Below, piece after piece: positions 1 to 13,204 of a stretch of DNA of 64,000 nucleotides; position 1 is the stretch's first letter, and the number at the start of each line of letters is the position of its first letter. A program made the translations under genes and the position numbers. Origin of the DNA: Clytia hemisphaerica (lineage: Eukaryota > Cnidaria > Hydrozoa > Leptothecata > Clytiidae); the NCBI GenBank assembly GCA_902728285.1, contig CACVBU010001384.1, positions 1 to 64,000 on the forward strand, in the 5' to 3' direction. The notes under the pieces were generated by a model that ran no database searches, had not been told where the DNA came from, and worked only from the letters and a program-made list of their open reading frames with translations.

Positions 1-22
1 AAAGACACCAGATAATAAGTAC

Positions 23-179
23 TAGTTATCACATGACTTCGAGTGCAATACGAGAAATATTTTACGAGTACCGAGATTTTTCCGTAATATTTTTCGAGCC
101 TTTAGGCGAGGAAAAATATCGGTAAAATCTCGGAACGAGTAAAATATCGAGTATTGCACGAGAAGTCATGTGATAACTA
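23..179. repeat. Foldback MITE-like palindrome
   Basis: The two ends are inverted copies: TAGTTATCACATGACTT at the left matches AAGTCATGTGATAACTA at the right. The pairing continues inward, with gaps, through the words GTGCAATAC and AATATTTTAC. No coding potential. It is probably a small non-autonomous inverted-repeat element. The target duplication is not clear, so the exact ends are uncertain. Confidence 0.6.
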
Positions 180-181
180 AT

Positions 182-1968
182 TTATTGTCGACTCAAAAAA
201 ATTGTCCTCTTTTTTTTTATTTAAAACTTACTTCCGCCTTCTTCTGCTTCTGTGTACTTTCGAATGTTTTTATTCGAAAATCTAATTCGAACGTTAGATT
301 CGAACAAAATAACATTCGATAACTTCCCGCCGAAAATATTCACACAGAAACAAAATAGAGAAACATTTTTCGATCATTTTCGATCCAGAAGTTTTGTTTT
401 GAAGAGTTGCAGATTTTTCAGAGATGTATTTGAAAGTTTCTAGATTGATAATTCAAAATGCAGATGATGTACAGTATGGTTTCGATAGAGAAGGAACCCT
501 CCATCATTGGATTAATCAGATTGATAACATTCAGTCTTTTTCTATGTTTTTGTTTCGATGACATGGCCATGGGAAAGAATAGCAGAGGAAAGGAGTCCCA
601 CGATGGAAATGTATGCTTGTAAAAATGGTTAAAGAACAACATTTTTTCAACAGCAAAACAATTTGGATACTTTCTTGATTATCGTCAAGCTCTAAATGTT
701 TCGAATTTTAGAAGGAAGATGTATAATGATTGTTGAGTTGAAAAGTCAAGGACGTACGTTGTAGTTGTCGAGAACGAGAATTAGGAGAGAACTTTTATAA
801 AAACCACTCGTCATTTGGTTTAGTACAAGACATTACACTTTCCTTGTTATGTTATGAGAAATTTTATTTGCAAATATTCAAGAATCTCAAGTTTTTTTGT
901 ATGCATTGATAAAAAACTGTTTCATCACACGGTCACGGACAAATTTGCCACAAGTTGAAAATATTTGGGTGGTGTCAAGTAGTTTTATAATAAATTCTTA
1001 GTTCATCAGATTTGATTTTAGTGTCTTTTATGGAAGAACTCCAAAGTAAAAGTTAATCTGAACATATTTTTGTTGCGTTCCCCCCTTTGATGTTTGATTC
1101 CCAAGTCAGTTTCTCCGAAAGTCAGTTCTTTTCGGCTGTTTTGTTTTGATTTTTCTCCCGCCGCTTACCCAGTCCCCAAAAAGTCAACGCGGTCATATTT
1201 CCAGACTAAAGAAATATGAAATATCGCAAATATCTCGATGCTCTCGACCAATCAAAACGCTGATATTTTTTTGGGTCGGCAATAAAACTTTTTGCAGTCA
1301 TACATAAAGCCGGCAAACAAAAACAGAATAAAAGCGGCCAGCAAAAACAGCAACTCGGTAACTTGGCCGATTTATAAAGCCGCTCTGCTTTAATAAGCCG
1401 CTTTCTGTAGCGGAGTGTTATCGGCCTTTTATATGGCCCGAACGGTCTAAGAGGGCAAAAAGCCGGTTACGGACTGGTAAGAGAAAGTGCGGTCTTTGGG
1501 CCGATCGGCTTTTCATGTACTTGAAATCGCTTGGGGAGTCACATTTTACTTTAGTGTACAGTCAAGGCCTAATAAATCAAGGTACTGTCTCGTGAATTGA
1601 ATGACAAAATTTGGTTGGTTGATACACCTTTCTGTATTTCGCAAAACAGTTGCGCGTACATATTTTCTTGCTCTCCACCGTTTGGTCTCAGGAGGTCTCA
1701 TTTTTTGCATGCGTTCCCTTAGGGAAAGTATGTTTTTTGAGCTTTTATTAAAGGTTTTATTTTTACATAAGTATTCCAGTTTCATATCAGACACATTATT
1801 TCATATGAGGGCAGTGTCTGCCTATTTTTTTTCTTTTCCTCTTTCCGTTGCTCCACATCTGTGTCAATCCAATGTATAAAAACTTGTGAAATGCAATTTC
1901 TTTTTAATTCACGCATTGACGTAATGTTTTTTCGCTTTTCACGCAATTTTTGTTCACACAAACTTTCC
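182..1968. other. Non-coding stretch, no gene recognised
   Basis: Only short open frames occur here, with no domain-like residue pattern and no convincing exon borders. A patch at about 1290-1520 is richer in GC and repeats the words AAAGCCG and GGCC in both orientations, which suggests another degenerate inverted-repeat element, but I could not define its ends. Confidence 0.4.
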
Positions 1969-1972
1969 AATA

Positions 1973-2109
1973 GAGAACGTGACGGCCTATTGTATAACAA
2001 ATTACTCCAAATAAATTACTTTCCCTTAGCCAAAAGAACATGATGAATTATCTTGTCTCTAGGTAACTGTTGTGGAGTAATTAGTTATTCAATAGGCTGT
2101 CATGTTCTC
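1973..2109. repeat. Foldback MITE
   Basis: The left end GAGAACGTGACGGCCTATTG and the right end CAATAGGCTGTCATGTTCTC are near-perfect inverted copies, and the pairing continues through AATTACTCCA. About 137 bp, non-coding. This is a typical palindromic MITE. No target duplication was identified. Confidence 0.6.
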
Positions 2110-2223
2110 CAAAACAACTAGATTCACTTTGTTGGGTCAGGGGCAAATGAAGGTGAGACTGGCTGTGTTCATAACACAATTGAAGTATGGTTCGAACTAA
2201 AATGAAACAAGTGATACTTTGAT

Positions 2224-4220
2224 GGACCTACCTGGATTATGCATTTAACACGTTTATAATTGATATCTACGTGACGTGACCATTAAACAATCATTCAGAA
2301 CACAAATAGTGACGATCTATTAAAATTAGTCGTTTTTTTCTTATAAAAAACGTTTAGAAACCAAAATTTCATGCTCTTGAAATGTTCTTTCATATTCAAG
2401 ACTTCGTGAGCAAAATAACATCTCCAAAAAATTGAGTAATTTGGCTAAGAACATTGATGTATGTTTATTAGTAGTGATTCTTATTGATAAAGATGCTTTT
2501 TTTGAGCTGAAAAATTCATTTTTTACAAAAGTCTCAAGCGAGCCATCTTTTATCTACTTTCATACAAAAAATCAGAAAAAAACAATGGTCCAATATTTCA
2601 CTAAGTCCAAAAAACCCTTTTATGGCCGTTTTTTCAGCTGAAATATACCCCAAAATTTTTTTCTCCAAAAATCGGGCTCTGTCACATTTGAGGGTTTATA
2701 ATTATGCATCTTTATGCAAAAAATCGTAGAAAATGAAAGAGCCAATTAATCTAATACCTAAGTAATTGATAATGTGCTTATAAAAAAATATCGAATTTGG
2801 CCAGTTTTTCTATAAAAACATGCCAAACAACCAAAATTTCCTGTCTAAATACTCGCAAGAAAAGAAAAACATCTATCTCATAAAAAAATTGAGTAATTTG
2901 ACTAAGAACATTGATGTATGCTTATTTAATAGTGATTCTTATAGATAAACATGCGTTTTTTGAGCCAACAAATTTTTTTTGCAAAAATCTGCTTAAGCCA
3001 TCTTTTACCTATGATGGTACCCTACTTTCATGCAAAAAATTAGAAAAAATTAATAATCCAATTTTTCACAAATTTGCCCAAAAACATTTTTTTTCGAAAA
3101 TCGGGTTCTGTCACATTCAAGGGTTTATAGTTATGCATCTTTGAGTAAAAAATCATAAAGAATGAAAGAGCCAATCTCGAGAAAAGCCAATACCTAAGTA
3201 ATTGATAATGTGCTTATAAAAAAATATCGAATTTGGCCAGTTTTTCTATAAAAACACGCCAAGCAACCCAAATTTCCTGTCTTAAACACACATATTCTTC
3301 AAAAGTAAGCCCTCTTGAGCAGAAAAACATCCATCATATAAAAAAATTGAGTAATTTGACTAAGAACATTGATGTATGCTTATTAATAGTGATTCTTATA
3401 GATAAATATGCGTTTTTTGAGCCAACAAATTTTTTTTGCAAAAATCTGCTTGAACCATCTTATACCTATGATGGTAGCCTACTTTCGTGCAAAAAATCAG
3501 AAAAAATTAATGATCCAATTTTTCACAAAGTCCAAAAAACCTGTTTTTTAGCCCAAAAACATTTTTCTTCAAAATCGGGTTCTGTCACATTCAAGGGTTT
3601 ATAGTTATGTATCTTTGTGTAAAAAATCATAAAGAATGAAAGAGCCAATCTCGAGAAAAGCCAATACCTAAGTAATTGATAATGTGCTTATAAAAAAATA
3701 TCGAATTTGGCCAGTTTTTCTATAAAAACACGCCAAGCAACCCAAATTTCCTGTCTAAACACACATATTCTTCAAAAGTAAGCCCTCTTGAGCAGAAAAA
3801 ACATCTATCTCATAAAAAAATTGAGTAATTTGACTAAGAACATCGATGTATGCTTATTAATAGTGATTCTTATAGATAAACATGCGTTTTTGAGCCAACA
3901 AAATTTTTTTGCAAAAATCTGCTTGAGCCATCTTATACCTATGATGGTACCCTACTTTCGTGCAAAAAATCAGAAAAAATTAATGATCCAATTTTTCACA
4001 AAGTCCAAAAAACCTGTTTTTTAGCCGCTTTTTGGCCCAAATTTGCCCCCAAAATTTTTTTTTCGAAAATCGGGCTCCGTCACATTTTGGGCATTGCCAT
4101 TTTGCATCATTGTGCAAAAAATCAGAAAAAACTAATGAGCCAATCTCGAGAAAAGCTGGTAACTAACGGACGGACAGACGGACAAAGGTTAATTTATAGG
4201 ACCTCCACCGGGGTAGGTCC
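2224..4220. repeat. Dispersed element with GGACCTACC ends and four ~460-bp internal repeats (copy 1)
   Basis: The element starts with GGACCTACCTGG and ends with CCACCGGGGTAGGTCC, a short inverted pair. Inside, a unit of about 460 bp recurs four times; its landmark AATTGAGTAATTTG sits near 2431, 2889, 3345 and 3820. Short frames in the units resemble each other only because the DNA repeats; they are broken and not a gene. Just before the right end is a GGAC-type microsatellite (about 4166-4186). A second, two-unit copy lies at 56602-57712. The sequence just left of GGACCTACC is also similar in both copies, so the true left end may be 15-20 bp further out. Confidence 0.6.
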
Positions 4221-4309
4221 AAAAAATTAACTAAGTCTTACAAAAATATCTAAGTTGAAAATAAATTGAAGTATAATTGCATTGAGAATAAATTGAATTT
4301 GAAGTTATA

Positions 4310-4841
4310 GGGCCTATTTGTTTCACTTACTATAAATGCTGTAGATGCTATCTGCTAAAAGTGCTATGAAATTCCATGAAAACTTTGAAAATGATAGCAA
4401 ATATTGCAAGTTTTGTTGTCTGCCATCTTGATGATCCCTGGTTGTACTTTAAATTCTAAAAAGTAACTTTCAATCAATTGTTTATTCACGGCTGTGTGGC
4501 CATTATCCCGCCATTATGAAAATAACTGCTATTTTGATTTCAGATATAGACCCGTGCGTGGAGCAAGCTACAGTTTCAGCTCTTCACTTCTCTAATTTTA
4601 TTGGTTTAAAATCGGCAATCAGGCTAAGAAAACATCATCCAGTCTGCTTTTAGATGCAATTTTTACTGTGCAGAAATTGCAATCTTTGCTTTGCTTGCAG
4701 AAGATTGAGGTTTTTACTATTTTTGCTGATGAGGAGTTTGCAAGTTTATTTACAAAAAGTGCAACAGATTTGGACAGAAAAAATTGAAATGAGTGCACTT
4801 GTAGTAAATATAGCAAAAATAGTGATGAAACAAATAGGCCC
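4310..4841. repeat. Inverted-repeat DNA element
   Basis: GGGCCTATTTGTTTCA at the left is matched by TGAAACAAATAGGCCC at the right, a perfect 16-bp terminal inverted repeat. The inner flanks remain loosely complementary. About 530 bp with no transposase frame, so probably non-autonomous. ATA flanks both sides, but the target duplication is ambiguous. Confidence 0.6.
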
Positions 4842-5883
4842 ATAATTGAAGTGTCTATGTAAAAAGTTTAAGTTGAAGAAAAAATATAAGTTGAAATGGT
4901 TAAGTCCTAGCAGTGCAAAAAGGCAACACCCAGGCAAAATGGCAGACAGGAAAAGCAACCACTGAAAAGAAAAAGCAAAACTTACCAGCTAGCCTGGGTA
5001 TGAAAACTGTGTGAAAAGTGTGTGACTAAGTCATATTTGAATTGAATGACTAAGTCTTGTTGAAAGTTGAAATTTGGAAAATTGATGTTCAGCCTTCAAG
5101 TGCTCCTTTTGGAATGAATCCAAAACTGAGAATGGCACTGCTATTTATGAACTTGTGTATAAAATACAGACCAAAATTTTATAAATGAAAAATGCCGAAT
5201 AAAGCAAAGTTGACATATACTATTTGAAATTTATTGAATAAATTGACATAAATTAACATAAATTAACTGAAAATGTCCAAAAACACTGAAAATCCCAAAA
5301 ATGCAAAAACAGAGAACAAAACACAGACCAGACAGAAAAAATGGCCAAAAAGGGCAAAACACAGAAAAAACTGAAAAGGCCAGAAAGACAAAAAACTGAA
5401 AACTGCAGCTGATGCTGTGACACACTTCACACATTCACATATTTTTTTAAATTTTCACGCATTCTACAAAACCGTTGGGGGGGGGGCATTTCAAAAACAA
5501 AACCTTTAAGCAGGCTGGCACTTAAGCTCAATTCTAGCTTTACGATAGTGCCGCGGATCATCAGGATAGTATTCAATTATCATCATCCCTTTATTATTTT
5601 CATTTCTGGAACTTTTGCAAAAAAAAGAAATAATAGAATAATTCTTTACTGCTCTATTCACATACTGAGTTTGAAAGATCTTCTATGTGGCGTTCTTTTG
5701 CAAACTTCAAAAGACTGATTTGTTCCACTCTTGTGGGACTTTAGCTTAAAAGTGCTTGCATGCAGCATTGGGTTCAAAGTCCAAATATGTTTTTTTTATT
5801 TTTTTATTTGAACACAACCCTGCCAACGCACCGGACTTTACGAACACCGGAGAAGTAGTATAGACTTAATCTCGTATAACAAG
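4842..5883. other. Non-coding stretch, no gene recognised
   Basis: I see only low-complexity AT-rich sequence, a CAGAAA-rich patch (about 5270-5400) and a G homopolymer near 5467. No credible exon. Confidence 0.4.
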
Positions 5884-6275
5884 ATTACGGGATTTCGAGT
5901 TTGGGCCAATTTTACTTTCATTTTCAGTGGTTTCATTTTCAGTGGTTTCATTTTCGATTTCAAGCCAACATCTTAGCAACGGGGTGCTCACCCACAGTTA
6001 CAGGGGCTTGTGCAAAAAAACAAACATAGAACATTTTCCAAATCCCCCATTTCAATTAAAATAATAAAAAATGATTTTTTGCACCAACTCTTCAAAATGA
6101 AAATATTTGAGATTTTAAGTTCTTCTTTTATTCAATGATTTTTTACGGCACTTTGTTGACAATCTAACTCTCGCATCAAAATCCCGCTTTCTTCAGTAAA
6201 TTGAAGATGAGAAAAAACCTAAGCCTTAGGATCATGGATTAAACAAATATATAAAGGGTGGGATTTTACAGCCAC
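5884..6275. repeat. Dispersed repeat, copy 1 of 2
   Basis: This ~390-bp stretch, which begins ATTACGGGATTT and includes AACATCTTAGCAACGGGGTG, recurs in the same orientation at 61212-61600 with scattered differences. No frame is conserved between the copies, so it is a dispersed repeat rather than a gene. Confidence 0.6.
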
Positions 6276-9200
6276 CCGTCATGCAAGGCACTGTGAGGCC
6301 ACGGGTGCCAAAAAGAAGGGTCGGTTTGAAATGCAATGCTCATAGGTGGAAATTTGATAAACAAGAAGTTCGAAAAATTGACACCGAACTAACACCAAAC
6401 AAAACTTTTCCTGATCCTGTGTGGCTGAGGGATATACTTTTTAGCACCGGCCAAAACACTGGACTATCTGGTGCGTTGACAGGGTCGTATTTGAACAGTT
6501 AGGGCTATACTGTTAAGTTCAGTCAAACAGAATCTTTCTGTCAAAACAGAATCTTATCAAATTTTGATATGTTCTTTCGATCTATCCACTGCTGTTCCCC
6601 TCAGGCAAAATCGTCAATTCTGTAGAGGTCACGAAATTGCCGAGTACAGACATCGAAAAAAAAAATTCAAAATGGCTGCCGAGCGAGCACTGACAAAAAC
6701 AAAAAATCAAGAGTTTTCAATTGCCTACTACAGCAGAATAAGACAGAGAAATGCAGTAAAATAAAAAGTAAACAAACCTTGAACCTTTTGTTTTTCAAAA
6801 CAAAGAAAATATTAGCTGCAGTAATGTTTATATTCAGAAATAAATCCATTTTCCACCAGACCTACAACAACCACCAGCAAGGTTTCAAACCACGCTGCGG
6901 CATTACTGGCAATGAATTCTGACTTAAAAAATGTTGGTCCAGTTCCCTGGAGTGTATGACGTAACTCGCGCGGTAAATAACTCGCCTTTTGTTGGAAGAT
7001 CGTATTGGGCGTTTTGGCGTTACCACCCTCGAAGCTAGCGGGCGCCCCTGTCTTTCCGCAACTCTTTCCACCATTTTAGATGGCCATAACAATAGATCTA
7101 AAAGGGCGCCATAATCTTGGAAGATAATTTGTTTTGGTCTCCAGCTTTGGGAAGTAGCAATGTTTTTGGTTGTTTTTGATGGAAAATAGTAAGAAACTTA
7201 AGTTTACAAGTGTCATTTAGTTTTTTCTGGCTTATAGAATGGCAGGATCCTGGATTGTTTCCCTAACTGAAAGGGTATGATTACACTTCCAAATGACTTT
7301 TCTTTACAATAACATTTGTCTTCTCACAAATCCAAAAAGATAGGCTATAAAACCAACACGGGGGTCAACCTTTTACAACAAACCATCAGATCAAACTTTA
7401 TAAAGATCAACCATGTAAATGTCACTTGTTTTTGTAATATTTGGATGATATTAAAACCTTTTTGCATATATTTGGTTCTTCAAAACCATTTCCCTTTCCC
7501 GCAGCAGGCTTTAAAGTTCATGCTGTCCCCCGGTTTTTTTTGCGCGGTAATCTAGAAAGGCCTTTAGTGCGGTATAAACAAATGATTTCATTGGTTTAAA
7601 AAAGTCAAAACATCACGTGATTAGAATCATGATCGGAGTGAACGGAAGCCATGGTCATACGTCATATGATAATTTCGCACGTTTTAATTCCGAAAAGTTT
7701 AGTAAAAGCGGGGATTTCTGTAGAATGATAAAATATGGCTTGGCTGGATAATGGACATCATAACAGTAGTGTGTATCAGGCTACGCGTACGGTATTTATG
7801 ATCTTATACCAACCTGAATTTTTTTTTCCCAAATAGATATCACTATCAAGATCTAGAAACTGAAAGACCACTTGCCCCAAACCCTCTCGCAGGCAGAAAG
7901 GAATTTTGTTTACCTCCAAAACAAATTTTTTACACAAAGGAAGGTTTTTAAATGCATTATACCTGGGTCATTTCTATAAGAAGTTGGAATTACGAGAAAA
8001 GTGTACTCTGTAAATTTAGAAATCCCAGTGTCATTTAGTTTCATTTCAAGTTTCCAAGTTTTAATTACTGTAATTGTCTTAGTTGCCAAGATGCAAGAAG
8101 TGTGACTGCTTCGGACCTTAGGGCCATTTTTTCCCCATTTCCTCACATCGTCATCATACATGATTTCTGATGGCCAACCAGCCAACTGAAAGACTGATCC
8201 TCATAGAGAAAAGAAAGCAAGAGCCATAGATTATACAGAGAGACATTAATTAGCCAAACTTTTAAAAATTATAACAAGACAAAGAAATTAAAATGACATC
8301 TATCTAAACCCGACGACCAACCACGTGCTTTTTCGAAAATGAATTTGCTCCTCTCGGAGCTTCTGCTACCATCTTTAGTTAGCACTTTTTCTTCGTCGAT
8401 CAATCGATGCTGCTGACGTCATCATAATCAAAAGTACATTTCATTGCCCCGCAACGAGCGCAGGAGGAGGCACTCATACATAGCTTCAGGTGCAAGGATT
8501 GTTGGATACTGGAATCTCGCATTTTTGTTTTGTTGCTGTTGTCGCGCAAGCCTACCCGTAGTTAGTCTCTTCCGTAAATGTTCGGTTTTTTTTCCGGGAC
8601 GGCAGTTGCTTAGCGAGCGCCTCACTAAAAACCGGGATTTTTCATCTCGTTTCTTAGTGAGTTCCACTTTGACGATTTTCGAAAAATAGAAGCCTTTCAA
8701 GTGTTTTGACGCAAATTCGAAAACCCGAAAACGCGGGTGACGTCTAGTATAGGCAAGCAGTTGCTAGCCTAAAAACTTTTTCTTTTTTATAGCAGGCGCC
8801 GCGGGCATTTTACTCAGCTTTCAACAGCAGATTCTATTCCGCTAGTAGAATTTTGCCCGATTGGTCAACATGCAGGAAATGGAATGGAGAATTTTCTGGA
8901 AGTTTTTTAAATTTCAAGCTCTCTCCTCCTGCAGTCAAAACGCATTTACTTTTGACTTTGGCACATATACCAATCAGTGAATTTGCTGACAGTCAAATTA
9001 CAATCTGTCTCCTGTCTTAGACATTCAGATTGATTCATTTTTCGACCTAAATAGTTTGTCCCCAATAATGAACAATGATTAAAATGATAAGTAATGATAA
9101 TATAATGGTAGAACAATGATTGAATAATAGACAAAAGTGATTATTGTTGGTGGTTGAATTGGCAACGAAATTCCACTGTAACTAAATTTATTCAACAATC

Positions 9201-9285
9201 GTCATTCAACATACTCTACTCCCAACAAGAATGCTTAAAGATCCTGTGTGACAACGCAATTATTACCTCGTTACTGCTACTATTA
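6276..9285. other. Non-coding stretch, no gene recognised
   Basis: Small open frames occur on both strands (for example 6281-6502 and 8428-8700) but none shows a family motif, splice context or internal repeats. A palindromic CRE-type octamer TGACGTCA occurs near 8414 without a nearby gene. Confidence 0.35.
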
Positions 9286-9503
9286 CCACGTTACGTCATG
9301 ATTTTCCATCCTTCTACACGATATTGCTGTTACAACTGCAAGATAACTGGCATATCTTTTAATGTAAACAATTTTGTCCATGAGATCCCTTATCATGCCG
9401 TTGGAAAAAGTCCTGAATGTACTATTTCCTGTTAATACCTGCTTCCTACTCATCAATATTGCCTTGTTACTGACAGACTGATTACTATTACCACGTTACG
9501 TCC

Positions 9504-10015
9504 TACCGTCAACTGCTCCAACTTGGGACGAGTGTACGCAACATGGGACTTGTTGATATCTGGCCTGTATTTTCATTTACTGTTAAATCTCTTTGACAAC
9601 AACATTGTTTTGATAACTCCACCAAGTTTATCAAACATACTTTCTGTCATAACATGTCACGATAACTTTCACTGATAGCGCACCCTTTTTAACTTTTGTT
9701 TTCATTTAAAATGACCGGACGCCGAATGGAGAATTAGAGAACGCCCGCTGCCTACCGCCCGATGAGATTAACAAATAGCGAGTGTGTAACTTGCCGCGCA
9801 AGTGACGTCAAACGCTCACATTCGCGCGTGTTCCACTACGGATTTTTTTCATATTTCGATTTAAAAGCCTACTCGGTGCGAAAGAGAAATTGTGTATTTT
9901 TTAATACACGGTTCATTTAACTCAAATCAAATGACTTTGGAGGTTCGGTGAAATGGTGGTGGAATGGCTGTCCCATGTTGCGTAAGATAGTCCCAAGTTG
10001 GAGCAGTTGACGGTA
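9504..10015. mobile_element. MITE inserted between two related host repeats
   Basis: The ends form a perfect inverted repeat of about 26 bp (TACCGTCAACTGCTCCAACT inward), continuing after a gap with GCAACATGGGA. The 512-bp body has no transposase. The flanking DNA on the two sides (about 9285-9460 and 10016-10180) is related, sharing words such as AATGTAAACAATTTTG and CCGTTGGAAAAA, so the element sits at a junction within an older degenerate tandem repeat. A TA at each outer end suggests a TA target duplication. Confidence 0.7.
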
Positions 10016-10576
10016 TCATCTTCCATCCTTTACACAACGCTGTTACAGCTTCTAGATTACTGGTAAATCCATTTAATGTAAACAATTTTGGATCACGATA
10101 TCCTTTTTAAACCGTTGGAAAAACTCCTTACGTTGTTACCTGTCAATTTTTGGTTCCTGCTCGTTATGTTTCTAGCTCATAGCATTTCTTATGCTGTTTG
10201 GTTCTACTATGTTTCATTTATATTTCAAATTGGTTGAAATAAATATAGTTGCATGTCTTTTGACTGGTTTAGTATCTGTAATTGATTCTACCTGGACACT
10301 TTTCCTAATGAATGTTTTATTCTTTGTAAAAAGTAATTCACATTTTTAGAAAAAAAATATGTTTCATTTATGTTAGCTTATTCATTGATATCTCAAAGAA
10401 AATGCTGTTGAGAAGAATCATTCTATTTATTCCAAATCATTTCCATTGCTATAAAGCATTAAAAAGCCTTAATTAGCATTAATTAGTTTTTACAAGCACT
10501 TGTACTAGCGGGTGGCAGTTAGTGAAAGCTATGGCTAGTTTCAATGATGTCTGATGATGGCGGCCCCCTTAACTCC

Positions 10577-10924
10577 GGGGGGGGGGTACTAGGTTTGCGT
10601 GGTGACGGGTATGTCCGAGCCGAAAATCAAAAATCGACCCTTTGAAGGACAAAATTTTGGTGATTTTGGGACCCTTTGAGAGACTTTTTCCTAAATTTTG
10701 GTCCATTTTTTCCAAATTTTGGTTTGATTTTCACCAAATTTTGGTCAAAATTTTTGGAAATCGTAACCCTTTGAGAGAGGAATTTCTGATTTTCGTGATT
10801 TTGGGACCCTTTCAAAGACTATCTTTTGAATTTGTACCCCTTTGAGAGACTTTTGAGGAATGAGAAAATAAATACCCTTATGGCTCGCACATACCCGGCA
10901 CCCATTTTGCCTAAGTACCCCCCC
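10577..10924. mobile_element. Inverted-repeat element with G-run ends and CCCTTTGAGAG phrases
   Basis: Left GGGGGGTACT...GGGTATGTCCGAGCC is matched by right GGCTCGCACATACCC...AAGTACCCCCC. Inside, the phrase GACCCTTTGAGAGAC and variants occur several times in both directions. No protein-coding capacity. A related degenerate fragment lies at about 22440-22650. Confidence 0.55.
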
Positions 10925-10926
10925 TA

Positions 10927-11279
10927 CACGTTTTTTTTATAAGAACAATTTTATTATAAGAGCAATGAGGCTCAAAAATGCCAAAAAATAAGTAAGAACA
11001 ATTTAAGAACAGTGGAGAGGCTGAAGTTAGTGAGTTATAGCAAAAGAATCACTGGTTTCTAAAATCCTCTAAATAGTAAAGTACATAGCCAAAACTTGCT
11101 TTTTACCTTAGAAAAAATAAGAACAAAATAAGAACAATTCAAGGCTCAAAGTGGCAAAAAAATAAGAACAGCCGAGCCGCCTCAGCAAAAATTTACTGGT
11201 TCTGAAACCCTGCAAGACTGCAAAGACCAGTGTGAAAAACTCAAAAAAATGTCCAAAAGTACGTATTGAAAAATACGTG
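10927..11279. mobile_element. CACGTTTTTTTT-ended MITE (member 1)
   Basis: Begins TA-CACGTTTTTTTTATAAGAAC and ends AAAAATACGTG. Inside it repeats AATAAGAACAATTTAAGAAC and GAGGCTGA-like words. The same design and words appear in the element at 38537-38829, so the two belong to one family. The right target TA appears mutated to TC. Confidence 0.5.
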
Positions 11280-12905
11280 TCTAATAAAATATTGTTGAAA
11301 ACTTAGTTAAATATTATATTACAAATGAAATTTGTGACTTCTTTTTGATTGCGTGAATGCGTGAATTTGGGCTATTTTGTGCGTGAATACGTGAATTTTC
11401 CCTTTTTTTACACCGATTAGATAATATGTGCAGTTTTCCCGATTTTCCAATGTTTCACCGATTTTTTCCGGAAAATTTTGAGATTTCTGAAAAATCGGGT
11501 TATTGCGTGAAATCCGAGGAAAATTTGCGTGAATGCGTGAATTTCGAAAAGAAATTGCGTTATTGCGTGAATTGAGGGTCCGCTGAGGGGGGGGGGGGGC
11601 GTCTTCAATGACAATTTGGGTTCAATCACAGGGGAGCGTTCGTGAAAATTCCACCTTATTATAAACTTATATTTACATTTTCGAAAGTCCCTCAAAGGTT
11701 GTTTACCCGGGGGAGGGGGTTATGAGTGATGGGTAAATCGTAATAAAATGGAAAATCCAAAATTGACGTGAAAAACATTTACATTTAGCATTTGAGACCC
11801 TTTGGAAGTTTACTGAAATTAGATTTTCTGCGATTTACGACATATCTTACAGAGATATTTCAGGTTCCAAAAAGACACAGGGTGGTACCCTTCACTTGCC
11901 AAAGCTAGAGGTATCGTGAAAATCACATGTCGAAATCATTTGGGATTAAGTTCAAAGTTGATATTTTTATACACAAATCAAAAATATCATCAATGCTTTT
12001 TAAAAAAGAGTCAGAGATAGAGAATCATTATAACATAAAGGTGTATGTGTCTATTATTTCGATTCTTTCGATTCCATTGAAGTAACATTACCATAATTAA
12101 TAGTTTAGTTTAGTTTATGCGTAAGATAAGATATTTTCACAATTTCTTGCGAAAGTAGTTACGGCCTGTAAAAAAAATATTATAAGGAATCATAAAACAG
12201 GCAACGGCCAACTGTTCCACACCCGCTGCTTTTTTCGGGAAAAACTTTTGGTTATTTTATTTTACTCGTTGTATTATTGTCTTTTCAAAAAGTCTTGGGC
12301 TAAAAGTTCTGTTTCAGCCATTTTGGGAAAATTAAGGAAAACACTTTTTACTGAGGTCAGCAAAAATCTAAAATGTCAATAACTTCTGGAATTTAGCTGT
12401 CCTTCAATAGCATTTTCTATTTTCGATATAGGCTAAACAACCGATGACTGGTTAGTTAACCGAGTTATCGTCTACAGAACCGATGATATCGGCTAAGGTT
12501 AATTTTACTGACAGTTGAGACGGGGGTGAGGGTGGTTTATTAATAAAACCGGGATTTGTCTTCACAGAGCTATATTATATTCTTAAAGCTGTGACATTCA
12601 CGATAGCAACAACTGTCAAGAAAAGCTTTGAAATTAGACTATTTTTGTCTAACAAAAGATTCAAATTTATTCATATTTATAACATAATTTACTTTAAAAA
12701 ATATAGTTACCAAATACCAAAATATACATGTAGCAAAGACTTATGTATGTAATAAATAACACCCCTTAAATAAATTTATAAAACTGAAGTCCACAGTTTA
12801 AAAATGTGAGTTACGAAACTTCCACTGTACATATGCTCCTAACGCGACTAGAAAATACCTGTAGTCGCCTGTAAAAATATGATCCTGACCGGCGTACGTC
12901 CTCAC
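11280..12905. other. Non-coding stretch with GCGTGAAT phrase cluster
   Basis: Between about 11350 and 11575 the phrase GCGTGAAT(G/A)CGTGAATTT is repeated in several variants, followed by a long G run near 11588. This resembles sub-terminal repeats of a decayed element whose ends I cannot place. The rest, to 12905, shows nothing recognisable. Confidence 0.4.
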
Positions 12906-13196
12906 CAATGAAGTATAAACCCGAAGGGCTAGAATTGAATGTCTAACCTTTCTCAGTCAAGTAAAAGCGAAGCCTTAAAATGTGCGCCGTATTTTTGACG
13001 ACGGATTGAATCTAGCAATTCTTTTGGTTTCGAGTCATATTTTGTTTCGAAATTTAGCAGTAAATTTTAATTTCAATCTGCCATTTGTGTAAAAACCAGG
13101 CGGGCCGCGCTAGGCCGCGCAACTTTGGTAGGATTTCTTGGCTTCAAATCCTACCGAGGAGATTCGATTCTAGCCCTTCGGGCTTAAACCTCATTG
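12906..13196. mobile_element. MITE with 8-bp target duplication
   Basis: The 291-bp element has ~35-bp inverted ends with five mismatches (CAATGAAGTATAAACCCGAA at the left against CAATGAGGTTTAAGCCCGAA read from the right). It is flanked by the identical 8-mer GTCCTCAC at 12898-12905 and 13197-13204. An 8-bp duplication fits hAT- or P-type insertion. No transposase inside. Confidence 0.8.
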
Positions 13197-13204
13197 GTCC
13201 TCAC

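Noticed and set aside
2432..4024. Series of similar 69-123 codon frames ([16 protein letters not shown]) as a gene family
   Set aside because: They follow the ~460-bp DNA repeat, are cut at different places by stops and shifts, and lack starts and splice signals.
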